NCBI RefSeq assembly: GCF_041346925.1
Contig: NZ_CP166840.1
Coordinates: 1,426,001-1,490,000, forward strand
DNA: 64,000 nt
Source: Agaribacterium sp. ZY112
Lineage (GTDB): Bacteria; Pseudomonadota; Gammaproteobacteria; Pseudomonadales; Cellvibrionaceae
Direction: 5' to 3'
This document shows, piece after piece, positions 16,724 through 26,592 of the stretch (its first letter is position 1; every line of letters starts with the position of its first letter). The translations under genes were made by a program, and so were the position numbers. The notes under the pieces were generated by a model, which worked only from the letters and a program-made list of their open reading frames with translations, made no database searches and was not told where the DNA came from.

Positions 16724-17590
16724 TTAGTCAATATCGTGAGTGCTGTGCCGCTCTATCACCTGCTCTGATTCCTCGCCCCAATAACGATTCACTTTACGTC
16801 CGCGAATCACTGCTGGCCGCAGACTGATTTGCTTTGCCCAGCGTAATACGTGCTTATATTCATGAACAGCTAAAAACTCAGCAGCATCATATTGATTATC
16901 TAATATCAGGCTTCCATACCAAGCGTAGATAGCGATATCGGCAATGCTATATGTGTCTCCAGCAATGTAGGGCTTATGTTCAAGCTCGCGGTTTAACACA
17001 TCAAGCTGACGTTTAACCTCCATGGTAAAGCGTTCAATGGGGTATTCCATTTTCTCTGGTGCGTAAGCGTAAAAATGACCAAAACCGCCACCAAGATAAG
17101 GTGCACTGCCCATTTGCCAAAATAGCCAATTAAGAACCTCTGCTCGTTCGGAGCCTGTTTCAGGGATAAACGCTGAAAACTTGTCGGCCAGATAGAGCAA
17201 GATAGAACCTGATTCAAATACCCGCACAGGGCGATCAGAGCTGTAATCAATTAAAGCTGGGATTTTAGAATTTGGATTCATATCGACAAAACCACTGCTA
17301 AATTGTTCGCCTTCAGTAATGCGAATAAGCCAAGCATCGTATTCGGCCTCCGTCATGCCCAGCGCAAGTAGTTCTTCAAACATAATGGTGACCTTTACCC
17401 CATTGGGGGTGGCCATAGAATAAAGCTGGAAGGGGTGTTTGCCTCTGGGGAGTTCTTGATCGTGAGTCGGCCCTGCTATGGGGCGATTTATATTGGCAAA
17501 TTCACCACCGTTGGCTTTTTTCCAAGTCCAGATTCGTTCTGGCTGGTAGGCTTGTTCCGCGTCCATATCGGTTTCAGTTATATCTGGCAT
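16724..17590 (-). CDS. yghU: Glutathione S-transferase family, YghU type
   Basis: The 288-residue product has the length and sequence hallmarks of E. coli YghU, a glutathione-dependent disulfide-bond oxidoreductase. The N-terminal extension reads RIWTWKKANGGEFANINRPIAGPTHD, the thioredoxin-fold part has LYSMATPNGVKVTIMFEELLALG and MNPNSKIPALID, then FESGSILLYLADK. The helical domain has LFWQMGSAPYLGGGFGHFYAYAPEK and YSIADIAIYAW. These enzymes bind two glutathiones and reduce organic disulfides or peroxides in the cytoplasm. It is a single gene that ends at the bidirectional terminator. Confidence 0.93.
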   Translation of the reverse strand: MPDITETDMDAEQAYQPERIWTWKKANGGEFANINRPIAGPTHDQELPRGKHPFQLYSMATPNGVKVTIMFEELLALGMTEAEYDAWLIRITEGEQFSSGFVDMNPNSKIPALIDYSSDRPVRVFESGSILLYLADKFSAFIPETGSERAEVLNWLFWQMGSAPYLGGGFGHFYAYAPEKMEYPIERFTMEVKRQLDVLNRELEHKPYIAGDTYSIADIAIYAWYGSLILDNQYDAAEFLAVHEYKHVLRWAKQISLRPAVIRGRKVNRYWGEESEQVIERHSTHDID

Positions 17591-17786
17591 TTACTTGCTC
17601 CTTGGTATTATCGAACTTGCTTAATACCTGCAGTTCATTGTGATATTAGCGCTTAGTCTTGCTTGAGCTTAAGAATCTTACTAAAGCTTAGTGGTGCCCT
17701 TTACAGTGAAAACAAGGCCTGTGCAGGCATTGATATATGGCTAGGTGTTGTTAGGCAGGGCAATTGCAGTTTGTATAAGCTTTGGC

Positions 17787-18098
17787 TCAGGGTTTCCAAG
17801 CATAAGTTGCTAGTGCTATTTTCTCTTTAATGAAGCATATACCTTCAGTTTCCAGCCGCTTTTTTTGTTCTTGGTAGGCTGGGCTATTTGGGGGAAAGGA
17901 TAATTCACCTTTGGCGTTTACTACTCTGTGCCAAGGTAGTTGAGTGCCTGAGGGGAGTTTCTTTAAGGTACTGCCAACATAGCGGGCGTGATTTGCAAGG
18001 CCGGCAAGGCTTGCAACTTGGCCATAAGAGCAGACTTTACCCTTGGGGATGCTGGCGATAACTTGCCAGATAATTTGCTGTTTGTTGAGCTCTTTCAT
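17787..18098 (-). CDS. atl: Alkyltransferase-like protein (ATL)
   Basis: The 103-residue protein matches the DNA-binding half of O6-alkylguanine-DNA alkyltransferase: WQVIASIPKGKVCSYGQVASLAG, RYVGSTLKKLP, then PWHRVVNAKGELS. The active-site motif PCHR is replaced by PWHR (Trp56), which defines ATL proteins such as YbaZ/Atl1. These bind O6-alkylguanine without repairing it and recruit nucleotide excision repair. It is a stand-alone gene with no repair genes next to it. Identification rests on the PWHR motif and the family length. Confidence 0.92.
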   Translation of the reverse strand: MKELNKQQIIWQVIASIPKGKVCSYGQVASLAGLANHARYVGSTLKKLPSGTQLPWHRVVNAKGELSFPPNSPAYQEQKKRLETEGICFIKEKIALATYAWKP

Positions 18099-18210
18099 AA
18101 CCTACATAAGTGGTGGTTAAGCTTGAGCATATTAACTTAAGCCCCTCTCTGTAAAGCTAAAATAAGTTTAATGTTTAGTCGTTTTTTAATTCTTTTGGTT
18201 TCACCCGATG

Positions 18211-19818
18211 TTAAACCTTAAATTGATCAACCGTGTCTTTAAGCTCATAGGCGAGTTCACTGAGTGAGCTGGATATGGCTTTTGAAGAGTGGCTGTTGCT
18301 AATTAGTGATTCACGGCTTGCACTAATCGCATCGACATCACTGCGCATGTCAATGGTTTGTTTGGCGGTAATGTTGGCATAGTTTGCCAATGCACTATTC
18401 TCTTCGCTGAGCGCTTCAATTGTTTGTTGGATTTCTTGTAGTGAGTCAACAGTGCCTGCAGCCAGCTCTACGGTTGTATTTGCTTGTTCGCGATTTTTTT
18501 CCATGGTGCCAACGGTGTCGGCAATGGAGTTGACGATGGTATCGAGAATAGTGCTGATTTCTAGGGTTGATTCCTGTGTGCGTGAGGCCAGAGTGCGTAC
18601 TTCATCTGCCACGACGGCAAAGCCACGACCTGATTCACCTGCGCGTGCGGCCTCAATGGCTGCGTTTAATGCGAGTAAATTGGTCTGCCCGGCTATTTCA
18701 TCAATGGATTTGACCACGGTGCTGACGCTATCTCCGGCGCCTTTGAGTTCTGTTAAAAGGCTAGCGGCGTGTTCAATCTCTTTTGCCAGGCTGCTTAGGT
18801 GTTGGGTTGTACTACCAAGTTCTTGTGCGCCTTTGGCTACTTGGTTGGCGCCGGTTTGAGCCATGTTGGAGGCGTCTTTAGCACGCAGGGCGCAGTTATC
18901 GATACCTTGTTCAACAGTATCAATATTGTTTAAGAGGCTATCGACACATGAAGAGAGTTCGGCGGCCTGCTGATCGGTTTGGGTGCTGCTATTCTCAACG
19001 CCTTGAGCCTTTTCGCCAAGAATGTGAATTGAGCTTTGCAGCTTACGATTCTCTTGTAAAAATGCATTTAACAACTGATTTACACTGTTGGCTGTCACAC
19101 CTATTTCATCACTGCTTTCACTATCGATACTTAAGCGCAGGTCTCGGCTGTGGGTAATCTTAGATATTTGCTCCGCGAGCTTTTTGACTGGGTAAGCGAT
19201 GCTGCGTTGACTGGCAATGTAGGCCACTATGGTGATAGCAATACACAGGAATAGAGTCAGTAGAATAAGGCTGCGCATACCGTCAATTTTATTCGATATT
19301 TGCTGGCCGCCTTGTGTTGCCTCGTTAGTAATGTTGCTGTTAAGCCTGCCCAGCTCGCTTTCAATTTGAGTGCTTGTTTGTGACAGTTGCGCCAACTGAT
19401 TGCGTGCAAGATCCCAGTCAATACTACTGGCTGACATAGTTGTATTTAGAGCGTTTAAATCTTGATTGAGCGTTTCTAGACCTAGACTTATAGCGTGGCT
19501 GTCTGTACCTAGCTTAGTTATCTGTTTTAGCTCCGCTTTGACCGCTTGCTGTAGTTGTTGCTGAGTTTCACGAAAAGCATTGCTGTCTATCGTTGTACCA
19601 TAGAGCGCATAAGCTGCAAGCTGTAGTTTAGAGAGCTGAGACTCAAGGGCAGCACTGGCATTTAGCTTGGGGAGTTGTCTCTCAAGAAAGGCCTGATTTT
19701 GTTCGGTAATACTCACTGCTCGTTGGAATAGTAGTAATGCAGAGCAGGTAAGTAAAACTAATACGGCTATGTAGCCGAGCATAACCTTCTTGTTGATGCT
19801 ATTGAGCGCCAGAGTCAT
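18211..19818 (-). CDS. Methyl-accepting chemotaxis protein
   Basis: From the ATG at 19818 the protein has a first membrane helix (about 13-33), a periplasmic helical sensor region (about 35-180), a second helix (about 180-200), a HAMP domain ([14 protein letters not shown]) and a long signalling coiled coil. The conserved hairpin tip reads [46 protein letters not shown]. It should report a small-molecule signal to the flagellar chemotaxis system. I shortened the longest frame (which begins at 19959) by 47 codons: AGGAAAG lies five bases before this ATG, and the extension would overlap ppiC. Confidence 0.92.
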   Translation of the reverse strand: MTLALNSINKKVMLGYIAVLVLLTCSALLLFQRAVSITEQNQAFLERQLPKLNASAALESQLSKLQLAAYALYGTTIDSNAFRETQQQLQQAVKAELKQITKLGTDSHAISLGLETLNQDLNALNTTMSASSIDWDLARNQLAQLSQTSTQIESELGRLNSNITNEATQGGQQISNKIDGMRSLILLTLFLCIAITIVAYIASQRSIAYPVKKLAEQISKITHSRDLRLSIDSESSDEIGVTANSVNQLLNAFLQENRKLQSSIHILGEKAQGVENSSTQTDQQAAELSSCVDSLLNNIDTVEQGIDNCALRAKDASNMAQTGANQVAKGAQELGSTTQHLSSLAKEIEHAASLLTELKGAGDSVSTVVKSIDEIAGQTNLLALNAAIEAARAGESGRGFAVVADEVRTLASRTQESTLEISTILDTIVNSIADTVGTMEKNREQANTTVELAAGTVDSLQEIQQTIEALSEENSALANYANITAKQTIDMRSDVDAISASRESLISNSHSSKAISSSLSELAYELKDTVDQFKV

Positions 19819-19935
19819 GGGCTTTCCTGTGCTGAACTTAGTGGGAAGAAAGGTAAGCTTAAGTGTAGTTGCTGTGGCGCAGAGCGAGAGTAAATATGAG
19901 ATGATAAGCACAAAGAAATACGTAGAGAGTGTCTT

Positions 19936-20214
19936 ATGAAGCGAGCGAGTGCCCGTCATATCCTAGTAAAAACGAAAAGCGAAGCCGAAAAACTAAAGCA
20001 GCAACTTGCTCAAGGCGCCGATTTTGGCACATTGGCTAGGAAACACTCTCAGTGTCCATCAAAAAGAGAAGATGGCAACCTAGGTGAGTTCTCGCCTGGG
20101 CAAATGGTTAAGGCCTTTGACAGCGTTGTATTTAATAAGCCTATTTTGACTGTACACGGTCCAATTAAGACCCAATTTGGTTATCATCTTATCGAAACGA
20201 TTTATCGAGACTAA
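19936..20214 (+). CDS. ppiC: Peptidyl-prolyl isomerase, parvulin type
   Basis: The 92-residue protein is a stand-alone parvulin domain like E. coli Ppi[58 protein letters not shown] in the first part, ending [13 protein letters not shown]. The histidines in HILV and YHLI and the Cys in SQCPS are the conserved active-site positions. It works in the cytoplasm, with no signal peptide. It is divergent from the chemotaxis-receptor gene; the start codons are 117 bases apart. Confidence 0.94.
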   Translation: MKRASARHILVKTKSEAEKLKQQLAQGADFGTLARKHSQCPSKREDGNLGEFSPGQMVKAFDSVVFNKPILTVHGPIKTQFGYHLIETIYRD

Positions 20215-20367
20215 CTGTTTGTTTTATGTGCATTGGGCGTTCCGCAATGGCTGTGAACAAGGCTCTAGTTAATTGATTCAGAAGTTTTAGTTTGTCCTGT
20301 GTATAAGGCTGGTAGTGCATAAGGCTATATAGTTGATAGTTCCAGTTAACAGTTACAAGGAAGTGAG

Positions 20368-22065
20368 ATGATCATTATTCCTACAGAAAAACGCTTCGAT
20401 TTATCGCGTGCGCCAATCGTTTTGTTTTGTCTGGTTATTCTCAATGTGGTGGTGTTTTTTGCCTACCAGTCGGGGGATGATAGCAAGTTCGAAAAAGCCT
20501 TTGAAAGCTATGCGCCCGATGTTTATTTGGCTGCGGACTGGCCTGCATTTATTCATTACAGCACCCAAGCCATTATTAAGGTTGAAGAGCCGCCAGTTGA
20601 AGGTGAGCCAGCCCCTCAGGCAGCTAGTTCGTTTAAACCTTCGACCCAACGCTTAGTCAAGCTTGAGCAAGTACAAAAAGTTTATGAAAAAGGGGATCTT
20701 TTTCACTTAAGCTATTTGCTGCTTGCAGATAAAGGCTTTCAGGTGTTTTTGCAAGAAACCTATGCCGATACCAATTACATTAAGCCTCAACTGTTAAATG
20801 CTACTAGACAAGGGGCTTGGGAACTTGGCCAGATTCCTCAGGATCTAAATTACGATACGTCGTATTCACACGCTTATAGCGGTGCCGATGAGATGGACTT
20901 TAATGAGTTAGCCCTGCGTGAAGAGTCGCTATTATTGACAGACAATTGGTTAAAGACTCGTCAGCAGGCCCATCAGATAATTCGCACAACCAGTAACCTT
21001 AAGTTTGGCTTGATTCCTGCCGATCTGTTCGACAGTGTGCTGTCTGTAACAAGTTTAGTTACTTATCAGTTTTTGCATGGTGGCATTATGCATCTGATGG
21101 GCAATTTATTTTTTTTGATAATCTGCGGTTTTGCTGTTGAAGCTGCCATCGGTCATTTGAAGTTTTTATTATTTTATTTGGCCAGTGGTACAGCTGGTGG
21201 TTTATTGCACTTTGCTTTCAGTCTAGATAGTTATGTTCCCTTGGTTGGTGCCTCCGGTGCTGTGTCTGGTGTTATGGCAATGTATTTAGCGGTTTTTAAA
21301 CTTAGGAAGATTGAGTTCTTTTATTGGTTTTTTGCTTTTGTTGGTTATTTTCGTGCTCCGGCTTTATTTATTTTACCTGTATATATTGCTAATGAGCTTG
21401 TGCAATATTTTATGGAGGACAATAGCTCAACCGCATTTATGGCCCATGTTGGTGGTTTTGTTTTGGGGGGAGTATTAATCACTATTAGCCAATACCTGAA
21501 GCCTGCGGCCATTGATATGGACTACGTAGAAGAAGACCAAAGCATCTCGGCGGAGCAGCTTTCATTAGCGGAAATATATGCAGCTTTAGAGAACTATCAA
21601 TTTGTACGTGCACTCAAATTGTTGCCCGAACATATGCAAAGCTATGGTTCAGATATTGAGCTGGACTATATGTATTTCAATTTACTCATTAAAGAGAATC
21701 CCAAGCAGGCAGCTAAAACAGCCTTGGCAATATTGAAGTCCAGAAGTATAGAGGCTAAGTACCTAAATAAAATATGTCGCTTGCTTGATGCATATCCGGT
21801 GTTACGTAAACATTTAAGTATTCAAGAACTTGCTCAATTAGGTATGCAGTTTGTGGATGGTGAAGCAGCTATGGATAAAATTAACTATGCTGAATCCCTG
21901 TTTAATGATGCACTTAACAAACAGAAGAGCCAGAGTGATCGCTCTGTGGCTAATCAGTTGCCCTTATTGGCTCGCCATTTAGCCAAAGCGTTTGCAGAGG
22001 TGAATAATGAAAAGAAGCGGCAAGTTTACTTATCATATGCTGATAATTTGCTAGCAGAGTCCTAG
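20368..22065 (+). CDS. Rhomboid-family intramembrane serine protease with long extensions
   Basis: The 565-residue protein carries a rhomboid core from about 220 to 375: HGGIMHLMGNLFFLIICG (His237, His242, Asn246), GASGAVSGVMAMYL (catalytic Ser296) and AHVGGFVLGG (catalytic His360). A first membrane helix (about 15-33) is separated from the core by some 180 soluble residues. A C-terminal helical tail (about 390-565) looks TPR-like. Rhomboids cut membrane proteins within the bilayer. All catalytic residues are present. It forms a two-gene operon with the zinc-finger membrane protein 20 bases downstream; AAGGAAG precedes its ATG. Confidence 0.9.
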   Translation: MIIIPTEKRFDLSRAPIVLFCLVILNVVVFFAYQSGDDSKFEKAFESYAPDVYLAADWPAFIHYSTQAIIKVEEPPVEGEPAPQAASSFKPSTQRLVKLEQVQKVYEKGDLFHLSYLLLADKGFQVFLQETYADTNYIKPQLLNATRQGAWELGQIPQDLNYDTSYSHAYSGADEMDFNELALREESLLLTDNWLKTRQQAHQIIRTTSNLKFGLIPADLFDSVLSVTSLVTYQFLHGGIMHLMGNLFFLIICGFAVEAAIGHLKFLLFYLASGTAGGLLHFAFSLDSYVPLVGASGAVSGVMAMYLAVFKLRKIEFFYWFFAFVGYFRAPALFILPVYIANELVQYFMEDNSSTAFMAHVGGFVLGGVLITISQYLKPAAIDMDYVEEDQSISAEQLSLAEIYAALENYQFVRALKLLPEHMQSYGSDIELDYMYFNLLIKENPKQAAKTALAILKSRSIEAKYLNKICRLLDAYPVLRKHLSIQELAQLGMQFVDGEAAMDKINYAESLFNDALNKQKSQSDRSVANQLPLLARHLAKAFAEVNNEKKRQVYLSYADNLLAES

Positions 22066-22085
22066 AGTCTTTTCAGAGAGTTATT

Positions 22086-23630
22086 ATGAATTACTGTAAA
22101 TATCACCCTAGCGTAGCCGCAACACATTATTGTAGTCGTTGTGAACTGCATAGCTGCGATGCCTGTGTTGATGATAAAAAAGGCCTTGGTGAAGGAGCGA
22201 CGTGCTTTACTTGTTCTCGCAAAGTGCAATCACTAGGTGCGAGCCACACAGCCCTGCCTTTTTGGCGTCGACTTAAAGAAAGTTTGCATTACCCTGCCAG
22301 TACAGACGCCATTATTTTAATTATCGGCTGTGCGGTATTAACAAGTTTGTTGGCCTATGCGCCCCTTGGTTTTATCTGGATATTGATGCTATTTGGCGTC
22401 TTTATGAAATACTGCTTTTCTTGTTTAAAAAGCACTGCTGAAGGAGGGAGTAAGGCACCCAGTATTACAGAGGCTTATAGTGGTGGTTTAGTATTACTAC
22501 TGCAGTTGTTCTTTTTAAGTATTGTTCTAGGTGCTGTTGTTTCTCTTGCCTATGCTTATCTTGGCCCCGGTGCGGGAATGTTTATTGCGGTATTGATAGT
22601 AGCGGCTTCTCCGGCAATGATTATTAACTTTGCTATGCATGACACCATTATCGCTGCTTTAGACCCAGTTAAAGCCATTCAGTTGATTAAAGCCATTGGC
22701 CTTTCTTATGGTTTGCTCTTGGGTTTTATTATGCTGATGTTTGCATCAATGGAGTTTGTCGGCACTTTAGCTGGTGAGTATGTGCCGGTATTGGGATCAA
22801 TCCTGCAAGCTTCAATTGCTAATTATTACACCATCGTCATTTTCCACATTATGGGTTATATGATTTTTCAGTATCAAGAGCAGTTGGGTTTTGCCGCACG
22901 TATGGATGGAGATGTCGTTATTCGCAGTGACTACGATCGCGTTCGAGCCAAGATGGATGTGATGCTGAAAGAAGGTGATCAGAAATTTGTTCTCGATGAG
23001 TTTATTCGCTTGATTCAACAGCAGCCAACAGACCGCTCTTTGCATAGTGAGTTTTTTAACTATGTATGTGCAACAAAAGATATTGGCAGCTTGGTGAAGT
23101 TATCAAATGTGTATTTTTCTTTATTGCACAGTCAAAAGCAGGATGCGCTGCTCTACAGTGAATATCGTCGTTGCGTTTTACTTTCTCCAAAGTATTTGCC
23201 TGATACCGCGGTTGTTCGTCATGCCATTGCCGAAAAAACCTTAGAGAGTGGTGATTTCCCAGCAACAATCAGGTTGATCAATGGCCTACATAAACAATAT
23301 CCAAAATATCGATTTTTAGCCGAAGCGTATAAGCTTATGCTTCAGGCTCTAGAATTTAGCGGTGCAAAAAGTCAACATATACAAGCCTGTAAGAAGCTTG
23401 TTGTAATGTTTAGCCCAGAAAGCCAGGAGGAAGAAAAGAAACCTAAAAAGCGCAGGCTTCCCCCTAAGAATAAAGTAAGAGCGGAGTCCTTAGAGGAGTC
23501 TATTCGGGCTAGGGCAGGTGATGAATTAGCGCTTGATAGCATGGATGAAGTCGCATCTTCTATGGAAAACAGCGCAAAAGAAAAGGACCAGATTTCTGGT
23601 GATTTACCTCCCATTGATTTTAAGTTGTAG
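22086..23630 (+). CDS. Zinc-finger polytopic membrane protein, rhomboid partner
   Basis: The N-terminus is a B-box-like zinc-binding segment with Cys4, His7, Cys16, Cys19, Cys24, Cys27, Cys40 and Cys43. A membrane domain of about five to six helices follows (about 73-270, with a Yip1/DUF4013-like feel), then a helical repeat-rich soluble tail and a charged, low-complexity C-terminus (EEEKKPKKRRLPPKNK). The tail resembles the TPR-like tail of the rhomboid protein. The 20-base spacing to that gene argues for a joint function, perhaps as substrate, adaptor or regulator. No catalytic motif is seen, and I do not recognise a named family. Confidence 0.72.
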   Translation: MNYCKYHPSVAATHYCSRCELHSCDACVDDKKGLGEGATCFTCSRKVQSLGASHTALPFWRRLKESLHYPASTDAIILIIGCAVLTSLLAYAPLGFIWILMLFGVFMKYCFSCLKSTAEGGSKAPSITEAYSGGLVLLLQLFFLSIVLGAVVSLAYAYLGPGAGMFIAVLIVAASPAMIINFAMHDTIIAALDPVKAIQLIKAIGLSYGLLLGFIMLMFASMEFVGTLAGEYVPVLGSILQASIANYYTIVIFHIMGYMIFQYQEQLGFAARMDGDVVIRSDYDRVRAKMDVMLKEGDQKFVLDEFIRLIQQQPTDRSLHSEFFNYVCATKDIGSLVKLSNVYFSLLHSQKQDALLYSEYRRCVLLSPKYLPDTAVVRHAIAEKTLESGDFPATIRLINGLHKQYPKYRFLAEAYKLMLQALEFSGAKSQHIQACKKLVVMFSPESQEEEKKPKKRRLPPKNKVRAESLEESIRARAGDELALDSMDEVASSMENSAKEKDQISGDLPPIDFKL

Positions 23631-24135
23631 TTTTTGAGAGATCGCTAATTCGGTGTTGTTTATTTATATGCTTAACTTCTAGAAGTTTTGGTTTGTGTGA
23701 ATGTTTGAAGGGCATTTTATGCTATTGCTTGTTGTATAAGAAAGTAGGTGTCCTCCCTCTCCCCTTTCCTTCCTTGTTTTATTTTTGTCCTTTTCTTCTC
23801 TTGCTTGATCTTGCTTTTGTCTGAGTGTCCGCATGACTGTCCGATTTTTTATTATGATTAATTGGTTTTTTTATGTTTAATTTGGCTGTAGTGAATTAGA
23901 TTGTTTTAGATAAAAACTGCAATAATAGTGGTTGTTAATAGGGTATATATTTTATTGTTCAGGGATTAATATGCACCCTATGATGTGGTCTATATGGCTG
24001 TTTGTTGGTCTATGAAAGGCATGCTTAATAACACATATCTAGGTTAAAAGGGTACAAGCTAGGTGTTTGAGTATGTAAAAGACTATATGGTTTTTACACC
24101 GAGCTCATGGTTCAAATTTTGTTTAAGGAGTTTGT
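23631..24135. other. Intergenic, contains a pyrimidine-rich tract
   Basis: This 505-base spacer has no credible gene. From about 23745 to 23825 the plus strand is nearly all C and T (CCTCCCTCTCCCCTTTCCTT and onward), followed by an AT-rich part up to 24000. It should hold the promoter of the PhoD-like gene. I see no strong intrinsic terminator after the rhomboid operon. Confidence 0.5.
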
Positions 24136-26502
24136 ATGGATAAGAAAATCTCTAGACGTTCAGCGTTTAAGTTTGTCACTGGTGGTGTCGTCGCCGGTAG
24201 CTTGGTTAGCTGTGCGCAAAGTGGTACGAAGCAAGAAGCAAACAATGAGAAAACAGCGACTGAACTAAGCAGTGACCCTTGGTCACGTACTTACGATCGC
24301 GTATGGCTCGGTGGGTCCTATTGGGCGAATCCGATGGAGGACTGGGCGGTAAAGTCTGGTGGCATAGAAAGTGTCGGGCGTGGTGGTAATCGCAGTGTGC
24401 ACTCCTTAACTCATGAATTAAGGGACCTTAGCCAGCCATTTTTCATGTCGGTTCGTATACAGCGTGTCGAGAAAAATCCAGTTGATGGCGGCGCAGGCAT
24501 ACGCTTAGGTATTAGCAGCGACTTGAACGAATATCGTAGTAATTGCTTTGTTCATAAGGGTTTTGATCTTGGCATTAAAGAAGATCTTCTGGTATTAGGG
24601 GATAAAAGTATTGCTTTATCAACAGCATCTGCAGATAAAGAAATTCAATTGTTATTAAATGCTAAGCCCCAGTCAGGGGCTGTCGCTTTACATTTAAGTG
24701 CAACATTGGTTGATACCGGTACCGTTATAGCCGAGTTGGATCACTTACTGCCAGCGGATCAGCTGCGTGGTAATGTGGCTTTGACCAGTAATTTTTCCTT
24801 GGCTGAGACTGGTAGCAGTGAAGATAAAAAAGATGGCCCAGGTTGTCGTTATCGTTTTAATCAGTGGCAGATGCAAGGTCAGGCCTTTGTTGTTAACGAT
24901 GATAGGCGTTTTGGTCCTATTTTATGGACAATGTATTCCTTAAGTGACAACCGCAATGACGAAGGTTTTGTTTTGAAGCTGAGCGCCTATGTTGGGCCTA
25001 TTGGTGAACAAGATAGCCAAGAATTAGAGCTGCAAATTAAAAAGTTGGGTAAGTGGCAGACAGTCGCTAAAGAAAAAATTAATACTGATGGTTGGCTTGC
25101 CACTTTTAGGGTACCGCAATGGGATGAGTCACAAACTTGGCCTTTTCGGGTGGTTTATAACGAGCAGCATAGTGACGGTAGCGAAACGCCAGATACCTGG
25201 CTTGGTTCTATCAAGGCAAACCCACAAGGCGCTCAAGTGAAAATGGCTGCGCTCACCTGTCAGAATGATTACGGCTTCCCTTATGAGCCTGTGGCTAACA
25301 ATGTTGTTAAGCTACAACCTGATTTAGTGTTCTTTTCTGGCGATCAAATTTACGAAAGCCACGGTGGTTACGGTATTGTGCGCTCGCCGGATGAGAGAGC
25401 CATGCTGAATTATTTGAGAAAATTTTATCAGTTTGGTTGGGCCTTCCGTGAGGCTATGCGTAATCAGCCTACGGTTTGTCTTCCTGATGATCACGATGTA
25501 CTTCAGGGGAATTTGTGGGGTCAAGGTGGGCAGTCAATGAAAAACATTGAAAACGACCCAACTGCTTCGGTATTAGCTGGTTATATTCAATCTCCACGCA
25601 TAGTTAATATGGTGCACCGCACCACCTTAAATCATCATCCAGATGCTTATGATCCAACACCGACTAACGGTATTGGCGCTTATTACTGCGACATGGTTTA
25701 TGGCAATGTGAGTTTTGCCATTTTAGCGGATAGGCAGTGGAAGAGTGCACCAGAGACGGTGGGAGCTATTGTTGGGGAAACCGGGCAAGATGAAGATCCG
25801 ACTTCCTTTAATCCTAAGCTCGACCGTGACGGTCTAAGTTTATTGGGACAGCGGCAAGAAGATTTTTTAGAGCAATGGGGGCAAGATTGGCGAGGGCATA
25901 AACTTAAAGCGGTACTCAGTCAGACCGTATTTGCTGGTATTTCTACTCATCAACCGCGTCCGGATCGTTTCCTAAAATATGATTTTGATAGTAGCGGCTG
26001 GCCTGCTTCTGCTCGTAACCGTGCTATCGATATTATGCGTGCATCTAAAGCCTTACATATTTGTGGTGATACCCATTTGGGCACACTGTCGCAATACGGT
26101 GTCAATCAACAGCGAGATAGTAACTGGGCTTTTTGTACACCGGCAATTTCTGCAGGTTGGCCACGCTGGTGGCTGCCCGACCAAATGAACTTCCCTTATC
26201 AAAATCGCCCGGAGCATGGCTTAGCTCAAACTGGGGAGTACAAAGATACTTTTGGCAACCTCATTTATGTATATGCGGTTGGTAATCCTGAAGTAGGTAA
26301 GTCGGGTAATCGTTATATCAAAGCTCATGAGAAGGGCAGTGGTTTTGGCTTTATCACCTTTGATACAGAGAAGCTCAGTTATACGATGCAGGCGTATCGT
26401 TTCTTAATTGATGCGACTGATGGCAGTGCCAGTAATCAGTTTCCTGGTTGGCCAGTGACTATTTATCAAGCTGAGAATGGTGGTGATAACCAGCTCAGTT
26501 AA
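24136..26502 (+). CDS. PhoD-like metallophosphoesterase, lipidated, Tat-like signal
   Basis: The 788-residue protein starts KKISRRSAFKF, close to a twin-arginine motif, followed by the lipobox LVSC (Cys26), so it is probably exported folded and lipid-anchored. Residues 45-245 form a non-catalytic beta-rich domain, possibly lectin-like. The C-terminal part has PhoD/purple-phosphatase motifs: FFSGDQIYES, CLPDDHDVLQGN and LHICGDTHLG, which bind Ca/Fe in alkaline phosphatase D. It would release phosphate from esters at the cell surface. TAAGGAG precedes the ATG. The long N-terminal domain is unusual and its ligand is unknown. Confidence 0.83.
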   Translation: MDKKISRRSAFKFVTGGVVAGSLVSCAQSGTKQEANNEKTATELSSDPWSRTYDRVWLGGSYWANPMEDWAVKSGGIESVGRGGNRSVHSLTHELRDLSQPFFMSVRIQRVEKNPVDGGAGIRLGISSDLNEYRSNCFVHKGFDLGIKEDLLVLGDKSIALSTASADKEIQLLLNAKPQSGAVALHLSATLVDTGTVIAELDHLLPADQLRGNVALTSNFSLAETGSSEDKKDGPGCRYRFNQWQMQGQAFVVNDDRRFGPILWTMYSLSDNRNDEGFVLKLSAYVGPIGEQDSQELELQIKKLGKWQTVAKEKINTDGWLATFRVPQWDESQTWPFRVVYNEQHSDGSETPDTWLGSIKANPQGAQVKMAALTCQNDYGFPYEPVANNVVKLQPDLVFFSGDQIYESHGGYGIVRSPDERAMLNYLRKFYQFGWAFREAMRNQPTVCLPDDHDVLQGNLWGQGGQSMKNIENDPTASVLAGYIQSPRIVNMVHRTTLNHHPDAYDPTPTNGIGAYYCDMVYGNVSFAILADRQWKSAPETVGAIVGETGQDEDPTSFNPKLDRDGLSLLGQRQEDFLEQWGQDWRGHKLKAVLSQTVFAGISTHQPRPDRFLKYDFDSSGWPASARNRAIDIMRASKALHICGDTHLGTLSQYGVNQQRDSNWAFCTPAISAGWPRWWLPDQMNFPYQNRPEHGLAQTGEYKDTFGNLIYVYAVGNPEVGKSGNRYIKAHEKGSGFGFITFDTEKLSYTMQAYRFLIDATDGSASNQFPGWPVTIYQAENGGDNQLS

Positions 26503-26592
26503 TCATCTAAAGCTGGGGTGAATAGCTAATACAGCGCTTATTCATCCCAAGCTTATAAGGGGCAGTTTAATCCTTTTTATTTGGGCGAGTGA

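Noticed and set aside
18452..18859. 135-codon plus-strand frame inside the chemotaxis receptor gene
   Set aside because: Antisense shadow of the conserved signalling domain, whose minus-strand frame is unmistakable.
26507..26551. GGGGTGAAT / ATTCATCCC stem after the PhoD-like gene as a terminator
   Set aside because: The stem needs a G-U pair, the loop is about 16 bases and no T-tract follows; too weak to list.
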